Of a stretch of 14,770 bases of DNA, positions 7,435 to 14,770 are shown piece after piece (the stretch's first letter is position 1; each line of letters begins with the position of its first letter). The stretch covers positions 1 to 14,770 of the forward strand of contig CAZIPZ010000093.1 in assembly GCA_964541075.1 (NCBI GenBank). The letters are read 5' to 3'. The notes beneath the pieces are model-generated. The model saw nothing but the letters and a program-made list of their open reading frames with translations, was not told where the DNA came from and made no database searches. This DNA comes from CAZIPZ01 sp964541075 (GTDB taxonomy: Bacteria; Acidobacteriota; Terriglobia; 20CM-2-55-15). Made by a program: the position numbers and the translations under genes.

Positions 7435-8340
7435 ATGGAACTGGGAATGATCGGATTGGGCCGGATGGGCGGCAACATGACAGAAAGATTGGTTCAAGCC
7501 GGCCATCGCGTCGTTGTGTACGATCCCGATGAAAGTGCCGTGCAGCGGGCGGCTGCAAGAGGTGGCGCGGCAGTCGATTCCCTTGAATCGCTTGTTTCTG
7601 CGCTGAACGCTCCTCGCGTTGTATGGCTCATGGCGCCTGCCGGAGATCCCGTGGAGAACACGATAAAAATGCTCTCCAGGCTGTTGAGCACTGGAGACAT
7701 CATTATCGATGGAGGAAACTCGAACTACAAAGACTCAATAAGGCGCGCGAAAGAGCTGGAGGGGCGCCAGATTCACTTCGTTGACGTCGGCACTAGTGGC
7801 GGTGTTCGCGGTCTCAAGAACGGATACTGCTTGATGATTGGTGGAAATGAGTCAGTCGTCCACCAGCTTCGGCCCATATTTGAAGCGCTTGCCCCAGGAG
7901 CAGATCGCGGTTGGGCGTTAGTGGGACCGGCAGGAGCAGGTCACTTTGTGAAGATGGTGCACAATGGCATTGAATATGGACTGATGCAAGCATATGCCGA
8001 AGGTTTTTCTCTGCTCAGGCACAAGGATGCTTTCCAATTGGATCTTGGAAAGATCGCCGAACTGTGGATGCATGGAAGTGTTGTCCGCTCATGGTTGCTG
8101 CAATTAACTGCAGAGGCTCTAACAGAGAATCCCGAACTCGAAGGCGTCCAACCCCAAGTGAGTGATTCCGGCGAAGGTCGCTGGACCGTAACCGAAGCGA
8201 TTGAGTTGAACGTTCCAGCGCCCATTATTACCTTGTCTCTTATCCAAAGACTGACTTCCCGCGATTCTGAGGCATTCGGAAACAGAATCCTTGCCATAAT
8301 GCGAAACAAGTTCGGCGGCCACGAAGCCACGGGCAAATGA
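7435..8340 (+). CDS. gnd: 6-phosphogluconate dehydrogenase, decarboxylating, short form
   Basis: This enzyme oxidatively decarboxylates 6-phosphogluconate to ribulose 5-phosphate in the cytoplasm. At 301 residues it belongs to the short (GndA/YqeC-like) class, compared with about 470 for the E. coli type. The N-terminal Rossmann motif is GLGRMGGN (7-14). The end of the second strand reads VVYDPDE; Asp30 there, rather than Asn-Arg-Thr, suggests NAD rather than NADP as cofactor (inference). The substrate-binding SGG is at 121-123. The catalytic stretch GHFVKMVHNGIEYGLMQAYAEG carries Lys173, Asn177 and Glu180. The C-terminal helical part with SGEGRWTV (245-252) is also typical. The stop overlaps the start of the gluconokinase gene by 4 bases (ATGA), so the two are translationally coupled and form a gluconate shunt. 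Confidence 0.95.
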   Translation: MELGMIGLGRMGGNMTERLVQAGHRVVVYDPDESAVQRAAARGGAAVDSLESLVSALNAPRVVWLMAPAGDPVENTIKMLSRLLSTGDIIIDGGNSNYKDSIRRAKELEGRQIHFVDVGTSGGVRGLKNGYCLMIGGNESVVHQLRPIFEALAPGADRGWALVGPAGAGHFVKMVHNGIEYGLMQAYAEGFSLLRHKDAFQLDLGKIAELWMHGSVVRSWLLQLTAEALTENPELEGVQPQVSDSGEGRWTVTEAIELNVPAPIITLSLIQRLTSRDSEAFGNRILAIMRNKFGGHEATGK

Positions 8341-9740
8341 CAGTTCTGGCCTTCGATATTTCGACTGGGGGCGTTTCCGCCTCTGTCTTCGATTCCACAC
8401 TTAACGCGCTTCAAGTAGAGGAGAGCAACTGGAGTCTTGGCATGGATTCCTCGGGCTCTGCGACGCTTGCACTCGATGATGTCGTCGAGCGCTGCAAAAT
8501 CGTCATTCGAAGTCTGGATCTGCCTGCAAAGCTGGATGCGGTTGTTATAGGGTGCTTCATGCACAACTGCGTGCTCCTGCGTTCTGACGAAAAGCCCGTC
8601 ACGCCGGTATTCACCTGGCTTGATCGCCACGGAGAAGACGGTGTGGAATACATCAGGAGCAGGCTGGGCGGAAGGTTTCATGAGCGAACCGGTTGCCGTT
8701 TTCATCCGATGTTTCCAGTCTTCAAACTCGCCAACCTGTTCGTTCATAACGAGGCTGTTCTGTCCGAAACCCGGCGAGTTGTATCTGTGAAGACATTCCT
8801 AGCCAAACGCTGGACAGGCTTCTGGACAGAAGACCAGGGAACGGCGTCGGCCTCGGGCCTGTATAACATTCAGGACGGAGACTGGGATCCGCTCTTGCTG
8901 AGGCTTGTCGGAATTGGCAAGGAAAAGCTTCCGCTCGTCGAGAGTCGAACACAGATAATCGGCAAAGTCACTCCACAGGCGGCGGCCGAGTTTGGCCTGC
9001 CCGAGTCCACACCCGTCATCAACGGTTCTGGTGACGGGTTGCTGGCAAACGTCGGTTCTGGCTGCGAGATTCCGGAGCGCATCGCCATCACGCTGGGAAC
9101 ATCAGGAAGCGCCCGACAGACGCTCGGTGAGCCCATACTTGATCCCGATGCAGGGACGTTTTGCTACAAGGCAAGCGAGCGTCACTACGTGTTCGGTTGC
9201 GCCAGCAACAATGGTGGGAACGTATTGGATTGGGCTCGCTCTCTGTTCGGCGACCTACCCGTCGATCGCGCCTCGAAGAACACGCCGATCTTCATACCGC
9301 TGCTGCACGGCGAGCGCGCTCCAGATTGGAATCCGCATTTAACCGGTTCGTGGCACGGCTTGACAGCTAGACATTCTGAAAAAGATCTCGGCAGATCCGT
9401 GCTCGAAGGGGTTCTATTCAACCTCGCCCACTACGTTGAGATATTGCAGGGCGCTTCAAAACATAAGGCCACGGATATAGTGCTTTCGGGAAACGGCTTT
9501 CTTCAGCCGCTTGCGGCATCCATTCTGGCCTCCGTTACCGGACTAAAGACATGGCTTCCATCTAAGCCCGGGCTTGCTTCCTTGAGAGGCGCCGCTATTT
9601 GCGCTCATGAAGCACTGCATGCGTCGATTCCAGAACTCGAAGCCCAGTCTGTGCCTCAACTCGACGATTTAGACCTCAGCCAGCGCTATGTGAGGTACAA
9701 AGAGTTGCGATCGGCTGTAAGCTCAGGTTACTTTAAGTAG
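8337..9740 (+). CDS. FGGY-family gluconokinase
   Basis: This 467-residue sugar kinase probably phosphorylates gluconate to 6-phosphogluconate, the substrate of the enzyme encoded just upstream. The ATPase-fold motifs are present in order: phosphate-1 loop FDISTGGVSASVFD (6-19), catalytic base Asp233 in INGSGDGLLANVGSG, phosphate-2 LGTSGSAR (253-260) and the adenosine loop SGNGFLQPLAASILASVTG (384-402). The stretches GTASASGLYNI, NNGGNVLDWA and HGERAPDWNP...GLTARH match gluconokinases better than glycerol or xylulose kinases. The first loop is unusual: most relatives read DIGTTS or DxGTxS, here DISTGGVSA. Gluconate specificity rests on these stretches and on the 4-base overlap with gnd; another aldonate remains possible. 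A 43-base gap without evident signals follows. Confidence 0.83.
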   Translation: MTVLAFDISTGGVSASVFDSTLNALQVEESNWSLGMDSSGSATLALDDVVERCKIVIRSLDLPAKLDAVVIGCFMHNCVLLRSDEKPVTPVFTWLDRHGEDGVEYIRSRLGGRFHERTGCRFHPMFPVFKLANLFVHNEAVLSETRRVVSVKTFLAKRWTGFWTEDQGTASASGLYNIQDGDWDPLLLRLVGIGKEKLPLVESRTQIIGKVTPQAAAEFGLPESTPVINGSGDGLLANVGSGCEIPERIAITLGTSGSARQTLGEPILDPDAGTFCYKASERHYVFGCASNNGGNVLDWARSLFGDLPVDRASKNTPIFIPLLHGERAPDWNPHLTGSWHGLTARHSEKDLGRSVLEGVLFNLAHYVEILQGASKHKATDIVLSGNGFLQPLAASILASVTGLKTWLPSKPGLASLRGAAICAHEALHASIPELEAQSVPQLDDLDLSQRYVRYKELRSAVSSGYFK

Positions 9741-9783
9741 CCGCCGGACGCTCAAACTCCTAGAACCTGCGGCAATTCCACAC

Positions 9784-11403
9784 ATGGAAGAGCGGCGGAA
9801 CCACTGGACCCTTTGGATCGCGCTGATTGCTTTGTTGCTGCTGACGCGAGTCCCGGCGGCGTCACAGTACCTGTCCATAGACAACGTCAATCTGGCGTTC
9901 TCCCTTGAGAATTTCGACCCTCTCAATCATCAGCCTCAGCCGCCGGGCTACCCTTTCTTCGTAGCGCTGGCCCGAGGATTCAACATCGTCTTCCGAGATG
10001 CAGAACGAACGTTTCTCGTTTTGTCTGTACTCGTCAGCGGTCTATGTCTCGCATTGACGTTTGCCTTAGGCAAACGAATGTTCTCGCCATGGGTCGGGGC
10101 GGCCGCTGCATTCCTGGTTCTGGTTAATCCCGTCTTTTGGTTTTCCGGACTCGAGGGCCCGCTACGACCGCATCTCGCATTGTTTTCCTTGCTGACAGCC
10201 TACTGGGCTTGGCGCTGCCGCAACGGAGAAAAGCAATATCTGTACTGGAGCGCCGCCGCTCTCGGGTTTGGGAGCGGTTTTCGTCCGGAACTTCTCGTTC
10301 TTATGTTTCCCGTTTGGCTGCTTGCCGCATGGATCGGAACGCGATCTATAAGGTCTATCGTTCTCGGCCTGGCCTTGATGGGCGGCGTCGTTCTCGTATG
10401 GATTAGCGCGCTGGTGATTGCGGTCGGAGGCGCCGATCCATTGTGGCGGCTGCTGTCAGAGTACCTGGTGGATCAATCGCGCGGTGAATCCGTGCTGCTG
10501 GGAGGAACCGAAAGCGATTGGATGCGCCAACTGAGCCGCCTGGTCATTTGGAATGCTCTTGCCGTCATCGGATGGTTCTGGGCGGCGCCGCTGTTCTTCA
10601 AATCAGAACGCCGGGTCACTCTTGGAGGACCAGAGAGCGTCTTCATGCTCGTCTGGCTGGCGCCGGGGCTGGCGGTCCAAGCGCTGATTCACGTTGCCGC
10701 GCCCGGGCACACGCTCTTCTCGATTCCTGCTCTGTGTTTAGTCGGAGCATATGTTTTGTACGCCTCGCTCCACACTTCCGAGATGCGAGAGATTGCATTG
10801 TGTTCGGCGCTTGTGCTGAACGTCATGTTGTTTCTCAATTTCGTTCCCCTTCCGACGGTCAACAGCACGGAAAGCGGCGCATGGAGATCGCTAAGGAATG
10901 CATGGGCGTTCGGAATATTTGAGACGTCGCTTGGGCAGTTGCGGTGGTTGGACGATATCAACAAAACAACGCTGAAGGAAATTAGAGAGTTTACGCCGCC
11001 GGACAGGCCCGCCCTTATCGTGACCACCGACGCTCATCGGCAGACGTGGTTCATGAACTGGCGCATTGCGCGCTATTATCTGCCGGATTACGACATCTGG
11101 GTGGTGACGGACCAGAAGACGCCGAGAGTCGCATATCATGTACGCCGTGACAAGACGCTTGAGACGGCTCACGCGGGATCTGTGGCGCCGGTGCCGGCGC
11201 CCAAAGGAGGTCGAATTCTCTGGCTTCTCGAACGGGACGGTCCCTTCCACAAGGCTCTTTCGCAGGTCAAGACGCTCACTTCCGGATCCCAGATTGTTTA
11301 CAGTGATCTTTCACCGACAGAAACCACGTTTCGCGTCCTGGAATTTGAATTCGTGCCGACGGAAGCGTCTTCAACTGGAGTTCGAACCAGTGGAATTCAA
11401 TGA
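9784..11403 (+). CDS. Polytopic membrane protein, GT-C (family 39-like) glycosyltransferase
   Basis: This 539-residue protein has about ten hydrophobic segments within residues 9-356 and a soluble C-terminal part of roughly 180 residues. After the first membrane segment comes a loop reading SIDNVNLAFSLENFDPLNHQPQPPGYPFF (split around 31-59). Its Asp33-Asn34 sits where GT-C enzymes of the ArnT/PMT type carry their acidic catalytic pair. The HQPQPPGYP motif resembles loops I recall from bacterial family 39-like proteins. APGHTLFSIPALC (306-318) and GFRPEL (165-170) may be further functional loops. Such enzymes transfer a sugar from a polyprenyl-phosphate donor to a lipid or protein acceptor on the outer face of the membrane. 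A polyprenyl-phosphate type GT2 is encoded at the other end of this locus and could make the donor. The donor and acceptor cannot be read from the sequence. No Shine-Dalgarno sequence is obvious. Confidence 0.75.
   Translation: MEERRNHWTLWIALIALLLLTRVPAASQYLSIDNVNLAFSLENFDPLNHQPQPPGYPFFVALARGFNIVFRDAERTFLVLSVLVSGLCLALTFALGKRMFSPWVGAAAAFLVLVNPVFWFSGLEGPLRPHLALFSLLTAYWAWRCRNGEKQYLYWSAAALGFGSGFRPELLVLMFPVWLLAAWIGTRSIRSIVLGLALMGGVVLVWISALVIAVGGADPLWRLLSEYLVDQSRGESVLLGGTESDWMRQLSRLVIWNALAVIGWFWAAPLFFKSERRVTLGGPESVFMLVWLAPGLAVQALIHVAAPGHTLFSIPALCLVGAYVLYASLHTSEMREIALCSALVLNVMLFLNFVPLPTVNSTESGAWRSLRNAWAFGIFETSLGQLRWLDDINKTTLKEIREFTPPDRPALIVTTDAHRQTWFMNWRIARYYLPDYDIWVVTDQKTPRVAYHVRRDKTLETAHAGSVAPVPAPKGGRILWLLERDGPFHKALSQVKTLTSGSQIVYSDLSPTETTFRVLEFEFVPTEASSTGVRTSGIQ
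11377..11380 (+). promoter_or_regulatory. Ribosome binding site GGAG that decides the aminotransferase start
   Basis: GGAG lies 9 bases before the GTG at 11390 and inside the end of the preceding gene. It supports the internal GTG start over the long upstream extension of the frame. Confidence 0.5.
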
Positions 11404-12481
11404 TGTCCGGTTGCAGTACCAGTCCCTCAGAGAGGAAATCGATCGAGCTGTTGCAGGTGTGCTTTCAGGCGGACGTTACATCCTGGGACCCGCCTCCCAC
11501 GCATTCGAGGATGAATTCGCGCGTTATTGTCATACTTCAAATGGCATCGGCGTGGGTTCGGGGACTGACGCCATCGCAATCGGACTGAGAGCTATTGGCG
11601 TCGAATTGGGCGATGAAGTTCTCGTGCCTGCGGTTAGCGCCGCCGCGACCGCAATGGCGGTCGTTTCCATTGGTGCAAAGCCGGTGTTTGTGGATATTTC
11701 CGCGGCGGACTTCAACATGGATCCGTCCCTGGCGTTGGAGTGCAGATCCTCACGCACGAGAGCGGTCGTCCCAGTTCATCTCTATGGGATGCCGGCGCGT
11801 CTCAAGGAATTGGCCAGCCTTCGACTACCAATGCTCGAAGACGCCGCGCAGGCCCACGGCAGTGACGCCACTTGGGGACGGTGCGGTTCCTTCGGCGTCG
11901 CGGCCGCGTTCAGCTTTTATCCCACTAAGAATTTGGGCGCATATGGCGATGCTGGAATGATAGTAACCTCTGATGCCGGTATAGCCGAGCGTGCTCGCCT
12001 GCTGCGCAATTACGGACAACGCGAGAACTATTCATCAATAACTTTTGGACAAAATAGCCGGCTGGATGACATCCAAGCAGCGATATTGTCGGCAAAACTC
12101 AGGAAACTGGACCAATGGAACAGCCGAAGACGCACGATTGCCAAGGCCTATCGGGATGCCTTTAGTGAGCTGCCGATTGGAATGCAAGAGGAATACGGAT
12201 CGAGCAATTGTCATCTGTTTGCGATCAAATGCGCCGAGCGAAACAAACTGCGGGCATACCTGGAGGCTCAGGAAATTCCGACATTAGTTCACTATCCAAT
12301 TCCACTTCATCGACAAGAAGCTTTTGCCGAATTCGGCCCATCTCGCTGCCCCGTGGCGGATCGGTTCTGTTCGCAGGTGTTGAGTCTGCCCCTTCATCCA
12401 GCCATGTCTGCAGGTGAAGTCGAGCGGGTCATCTCCGCAGTCCGGGAGTTCTTCGCGCGTAGAGAAAAAAAGGGAGAGTGA
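11390..12481 (+). CDS. DegT/DnrJ/EryC1/StrS-family sugar aminotransferase
   Basis: This is a PLP-dependent enzyme that transfers an amino group, usually from glutamate, to a keto sugar attached to a nucleotide. From the GTG at 11390 it has 363 residues, the normal family length. The opening EFNDVRLQYQSLREEID matches the family N-terminus. Further marks are GRYILGP (28-34), SGTDAIAIGL (57-66), the PLP-ring stretch LEDAAQAHG (149-157) with Asp151 and Gln154, and the Schiff-base lysine Lys180 in FSFYPTKNLGAYGDAG. RLDDIQAAIL (224-233) is also typical. The frame continues upstream to 11138, but those residues are not family-like and overlap the preceding gene. The chosen start overlaps that gene by 14 bases. 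Resemblance is to 3-keto sugar aminotransferases of the QdtB/FdtB kind, but the sugar is not determined. It converges with the methyltransferase gene 20 bases downstream. Confidence 0.92.
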   Translation: MEFNDVRLQYQSLREEIDRAVAGVLSGGRYILGPASHAFEDEFARYCHTSNGIGVGSGTDAIAIGLRAIGVELGDEVLVPAVSAAATAMAVVSIGAKPVFVDISAADFNMDPSLALECRSSRTRAVVPVHLYGMPARLKELASLRLPMLEDAAQAHGSDATWGRCGSFGVAAAFSFYPTKNLGAYGDAGMIVTSDAGIAERARLLRNYGQRENYSSITFGQNSRLDDIQAAILSAKLRKLDQWNSRRRTIAKAYRDAFSELPIGMQEEYGSSNCHLFAIKCAERNKLRAYLEAQEIPTLVHYPIPLHRQEAFAEFGPSRCPVADRFCSQVLSLPLHPAMSAGEVERVISAVREFFARREKKGE

Positions 12482-12501
12482 GTTCAAATGTTCTGTCCCG
12501 T

Positions 12502-13242
12502 TCACTCCTTCCTAGCACGCGCCACGATGGAGAGTCCGGCGCAGAGGCTTCGGCCGGTTTTAAAAACCTCCGCTTCTTTCGAAAGCATTTTCAAGAAAAT
12601 CGGATCGATCCATTTCAGGCCTGACGGCAGCGGCTTGACGTCCGTGCCTTTCCCAATTCCGACATGCTTTAACAGTCGTCGCAGCGCTACGACAGGAAAA
12701 AGCAAGCTGTTGGCATAACTCGACCATTCCACCTTGAACCCGCCTTGAATGAGTTTTGCGACCAGCTCAGATCGCGAAAATCGATGAACCGTGTGCAGAT
12801 CTCTGTCGTGCGACGAGTACAACCATTGAAAAGCCGCCACTCGAATAAACAACGAACCGCCGCTCTTCAGCACGCGGTGCATTTCCGAGATGCCCTGCTC
12901 CTGGCCGGCCGCCGGCAGTTGCTGCAAAATGTCGAAAGAAAAAACAAGGTCGAAAGTCTCAGTCCTGTAGGGAATGTCCGTAACCGACGCCTGGACCACT
13001 TTGGCCGCGCCCCGCTTTCGAACTCCGTCGATCGCCTCAGATGCAACATCGAGGGCAAAAATCTTCCGGGTCGGTGATTGATAATGATGAAGATTGAAGC
13101 CAGTGCCGCAACCGGCGTCGAGTATGCAGGCGGGCTTTGCAAGCTCTGCTTGTAGAATGGCGTCTGTGATGCGCCGCATGCCGACGAACCACCAATACTT
13201 CTCTTCGAGTTCGTAGAGAAGTTCGTAATCCTCTACGCGCAT
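12502..13242 (-). CDS. Class I SAM-dependent methyltransferase
   Basis: This 246-residue protein has a Rossmann methyltransferase core. SAM-binding motif I is ILDAGCGTGFNL (40-51) and the acidic end of strand 2 is Asp65 (FALDVA). Motif II is at about 97-104 (FDLVFSFD), followed by the post-motif helix MHRVLKSGGSLFIRV (121-135). The N-terminal stretch EEKYWWFVGMRRI (13-25) is common in methyltransferases from glycan clusters. The C-terminal part has two hydrophobic stretches (about 178-188 and 233-242), too short and polar to call membrane helices. Its ATG follows the SDR stop after one base, so the genes are coupled. The neighbours suggest methylation of a sugar or lipid-linked glycan, but the acceptor is unknown. 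Confidence 0.9.
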   Translation of the reverse strand: MRVEDYELLYELEEKYWWFVGMRRITDAILQAELAKPACILDAGCGTGFNLHHYQSPTRKIFALDVASEAIDGVRKRGAAKVVQASVTDIPYRTETFDLVFSFDILQQLPAAGQEQGISEMHRVLKSGGSLFIRVAAFQWLYSSHDRDLHTVHRFSRSELVAKLIQGGFKVEWSSYANSLLFPVVALRRLLKHVGIGKGTDVKPLPSGLKWIDPIFLKMLSKEAEVFKTGRSLCAGLSIVARARKE

Positions 13243-13243
13243 A

Positions 13244-14227
13244 TCACCAATAGTGCGCGTGATGACATTGATAGTATTCGACGGTTCGAGCTAATCCTTC
13301 ATGCAGGGAAACCTTTGGGGTCCAACCCGTTGCGAAATTGAACTTCGACCAGGAGGAGTAAACGCTGCCCACGTCGATGGTTCTCTTTTCGGGTGGAAAG
13401 GGAACAATGCGATAGGAGCCCCTTCCTGTAATGCCGATAAGAATTTGCACAAAAGCCTCAAGAGCGAAAGGCTTCTGTCCCCCGAGATTGAAGCAGTCGC
13501 CTTCGATTCCCGGACTTGCGGCGGCCGTCATGATTGCGGCTACGGCATCATCGACATAGTTGAACCCGCGCAGTTGGCGCCCGTCCCCGAAGAGTTGGAT
13601 TTCTTCACCCTCGATGGCCTGCTTGATAAACCAACCAGTAAAGCCCTGTCGTGCGTGCCTTACCAGCTGGCGGGGGCCGAAGGTGTTCACCATGCGCAAT
13701 GACACGGTTCGCATACCGTAGGCCTCGTGATACACCATGTGATGCCATTCGCCCGCCATCTTATTCACGCCGTTCACATCAATTGGCCGCAGACGTTGAG
13801 TTTCAACCACGGGAAGCGCCTCGGGACGTCCATAAACCTGTCGTGTTCCCGCATAGACGATTCGCGCATCACGGTTGTGCCGCTTGCAAGCCTCCAGGAC
13901 CGTCAAAGGAGCAACGATGTTCATTTGAAGGTCGCTGAAAGGATCTTCCATGGAGTCGATGTGACTGACATGTCCCGCCAGACTGAAGACGTAGGCCTTG
14001 TCGAGAACGAGCTTGGAAACGAGGTCGAGATTGCAGCTGTCGCCTTCGAAGACCTCAACATTGCGCCTTATCGGATCGATGTTGAAGTAGTTCGCGCCGC
14101 AGTTCGGATGAAGGGAGTCCAGGATGCTGACCGTTGCACCAGCGTGCACCAGTTGGATGGCCAGATTGCTTCCGATGAAGCCCAGGCCGCCCGTGATCAG
14201 GACTTTCTGGCCGCGATACTCAACCAT
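13244..14227 (-). CDS. Extended SDR nucleotide-sugar epimerase/dehydratase with Asn in place of the catalytic Tyr
   Basis: This 327-residue protein has the NAD(P)-binding Rossmann fold of GalE-like extended SDRs. The cofactor loop is ITGGLGFIGSNL (11-22), followed by acidic Asp37 at the end of strand 2. Thr128 in YAGTRQVYG sits at the Ser/Thr position of the catalytic triad. The usual YxxxK is replaced by NGVNK (152-156): Lys156 is present, but Asn152 stands in the tyrosine position. RMVNTFGPRQ (178-187) and RGFNYVDDAV (220-229) are standard sugar-nucleotide SDR marks. The ATG at 14227 places the fold directly at the N-terminus (MVEYRGQKVLITGG); the frame remains open to a TTG at 14263. With this start it overlaps the upstream GT2 gene by 31 bases. 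I recall relatives with a similar VNGxNKMAGEW stretch, so this may be a recognised subfamily with altered chemistry; the reaction is uncertain. Confidence 0.88.
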   Translation of the reverse strand: MVEYRGQKVLITGGLGFIGSNLAIQLVHAGATVSILDSLHPNCGANYFNIDPIRRNVEVFEGDSCNLDLVSKLVLDKAYVFSLAGHVSHIDSMEDPFSDLQMNIVAPLTVLEACKRHNRDARIVYAGTRQVYGRPEALPVVETQRLRPIDVNGVNKMAGEWHHMVYHEAYGMRTVSLRMVNTFGPRQLVRHARQGFTGWFIKQAIEGEEIQLFGDGRQLRGFNYVDDAVAAIMTAAASPGIEGDCFNLGGQKPFALEAFVQILIGITGRGSYRIVPFPPEKRTIDVGSVYSSWSKFNFATGWTPKVSLHEGLARTVEYYQCHHAHYW

Positions 14228-14770
14228 AAAGGCAACCTGCGCGAAAGTACCAGGTTCCACCAAATCTTCAACAGTCCTCGAAAGGTGTGAACCAGATGAC
14301 GAATTCTGAAGAATTCACTTGATCCGTGCATTCGCGGATAATGACTCACAGGAACCTCAGCCATTCGAAACCCTGCGAGTTCAAATTTCTTCGCCATCTC
14401 GACGCAAATGACACCGCTTCTGGATTCAAGCGAGATCGTCTCAAACACATGCCGCCGGAAGAGCCGGAAATCACAATCCACGTCGCGGATCGAAAGCCTG
14501 AACACGACTCGCATCGTTCGACGATAGATCTCGCCGATCCACACGCGATGCCATGCATCCGCACGTTTGACCTTGTATCCGTTCACCAGGTCGATATTGG
14601 GCCGCAGTTCTTTAAGGAGATTGTGAATTTCGCGCACATCGTACTGGCCATCACCGTCCGTGTAGAAAATGAGCTCTTTACGCGCGTTCTTGAATCCAGT
14701 GATTAGCGCGGCGCCGTAGCCCAGATTCCGCTCATGGTGAAGTATTCGAATAAATGGCAGTTCAAGAGCG
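14197..14770 (-). CDS. Family 2 glycosyltransferase, polyprenyl-phosphate type, partial (5' end outside window)
   Basis: The minus-strand frame is open from the window edge to the stop at 14197, giving about 190 residues of the middle and end of a GT-A enzyme. Before the internal GTG at 14637 the same frame reads HERNLGYGAALITGFKNAR and then FYTDGDGQYD, the metal and nucleotide-sugar binding region of DPM1-like enzymes (family form: DADGQHD). Further on, DCDFRLFRR and VPVSHYPRMHGSSEFF are hallmark stretches of polyprenyl-phosphate glycosyltransferases. The last about 25 residues (GLLKIWWNLVLSRRLP...) are amphipathic or weakly hydrophobic. Such enzymes load a sugar onto undecaprenyl or dolichyl phosphate at the cytoplasmic face. 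The resulting donor could feed the GT-C protein encoded in this locus. It is the most upstream visible gene of the leftward set. Confidence 0.93.
   Translation of the reverse strand, partial: ALELPFIRILHHERNLGYGAALITGFKNARKELIFYTDGDGQYDVREIHNLLKELRPNIDLVNGYKVKRADAWHRVWIGEIYRRTMRVVFRLSIRDVDCDFRLFRRHVFETISLESRSGVICVEMAKKFELAGFRMAEVPVSHYPRMHGSSEFFRIRHLVHTFRGLLKIWWNLVLSRRLPLWLSIAARKS

Noticed and set aside
11138..11389. An 84-residue N-terminal extension of the aminotransferase
   Set aside because: It is fully inside the preceding gene in another frame, is arginine-rich and non-family-like, and the family N-terminus begins at 11390.
12502..12718. Long plus-strand open frames across the methyltransferase and SDR genes (also 13301-14290)
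   Set aside because: They are antisense shadows: the minus-strand frames hold complete family motifs, while the plus frames do not.

Overview
The window is a gene-dense stretch of a bacterial chromosome with moderately high GC and no RNA genes, CRISPR array, insertion sequence or gap longer than 300 bases. The closest family resemblances I recall (MoxR next to a SpoIIAA-like STAS protein, soluble GAF histidine kinases with a SHELRTPLTPILG box, GT-C proteins with an HQPQPPGYP motif) suggest an uncultured Acidobacteriota-like soil or subsurface bacterium. That placement is inference from protein style, not a database result.

Region 1 (1-3555, plus strand). It opens with the 3' part of a MoxR AAA+ ATPase gene. 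Three bases later comes a STAS-domain anti-sigma-antagonist-like protein carrying an inserted four-cysteine zinc ribbon, followed by the ABC-F translation factor EttA. After a 164-base gap lie three tiny, tightly packed genes: a 66-residue zinc-ribbon protein, a 94-residue RRM RNA-binding protein and a 75-residue basic/acidic protein with a KOW/SH3-like look. Theme: regulation and RNA or ribosome-associated functions.

Region 2 (3481-7349, minus strand). This is an apparent leftward operon: a REC-GAF-histidine kinase, a paralogous GAF-histidine kinase without REC, and a rhomboid intramembrane protease with an N-terminal zinc ribbon. The rhomboid gene's end overlaps the end of the last gene of region 1 by 75 bases (convergent).

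Region 3 (7435-12481, plus strand). A short-form 6-phosphogluconate dehydrogenase overlaps an FGGY gluconokinase by 4 bases; together they convert gluconate through 6-phosphogluconate to ribulose 5-phosphate. The first gene may be transcribed as a leaderless mRNA. Downstream are a polytopic GT-C-type glycosyltransferase-like protein and a DegT/DnrJ/EryC1/StrS sugar aminotransferase whose GTG start lies inside the preceding gene.

Region 4 (12502-14770, minus strand). A leftward, overlapping set runs from a polyprenyl-phosphate-type family 2 glycosyltransferase (cut by the window edge) to an extended SDR nucleotide-sugar epimerase/dehydratase with Asn in place of the catalytic Tyr, and then a class I SAM methyltransferase. 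Regions 3 (end) and 4 probably form a cell-surface glycan or glycolipid modification locus in two convergent arms.

The points most worth a second look are the zinc-ribbon insertion in the STAS domain, the compact zinc-ribbon/RRM/KOW-like trio behind ettA, and the SDR with an NxxxK active site. I did not see a complete, clearly new multi-gene system.
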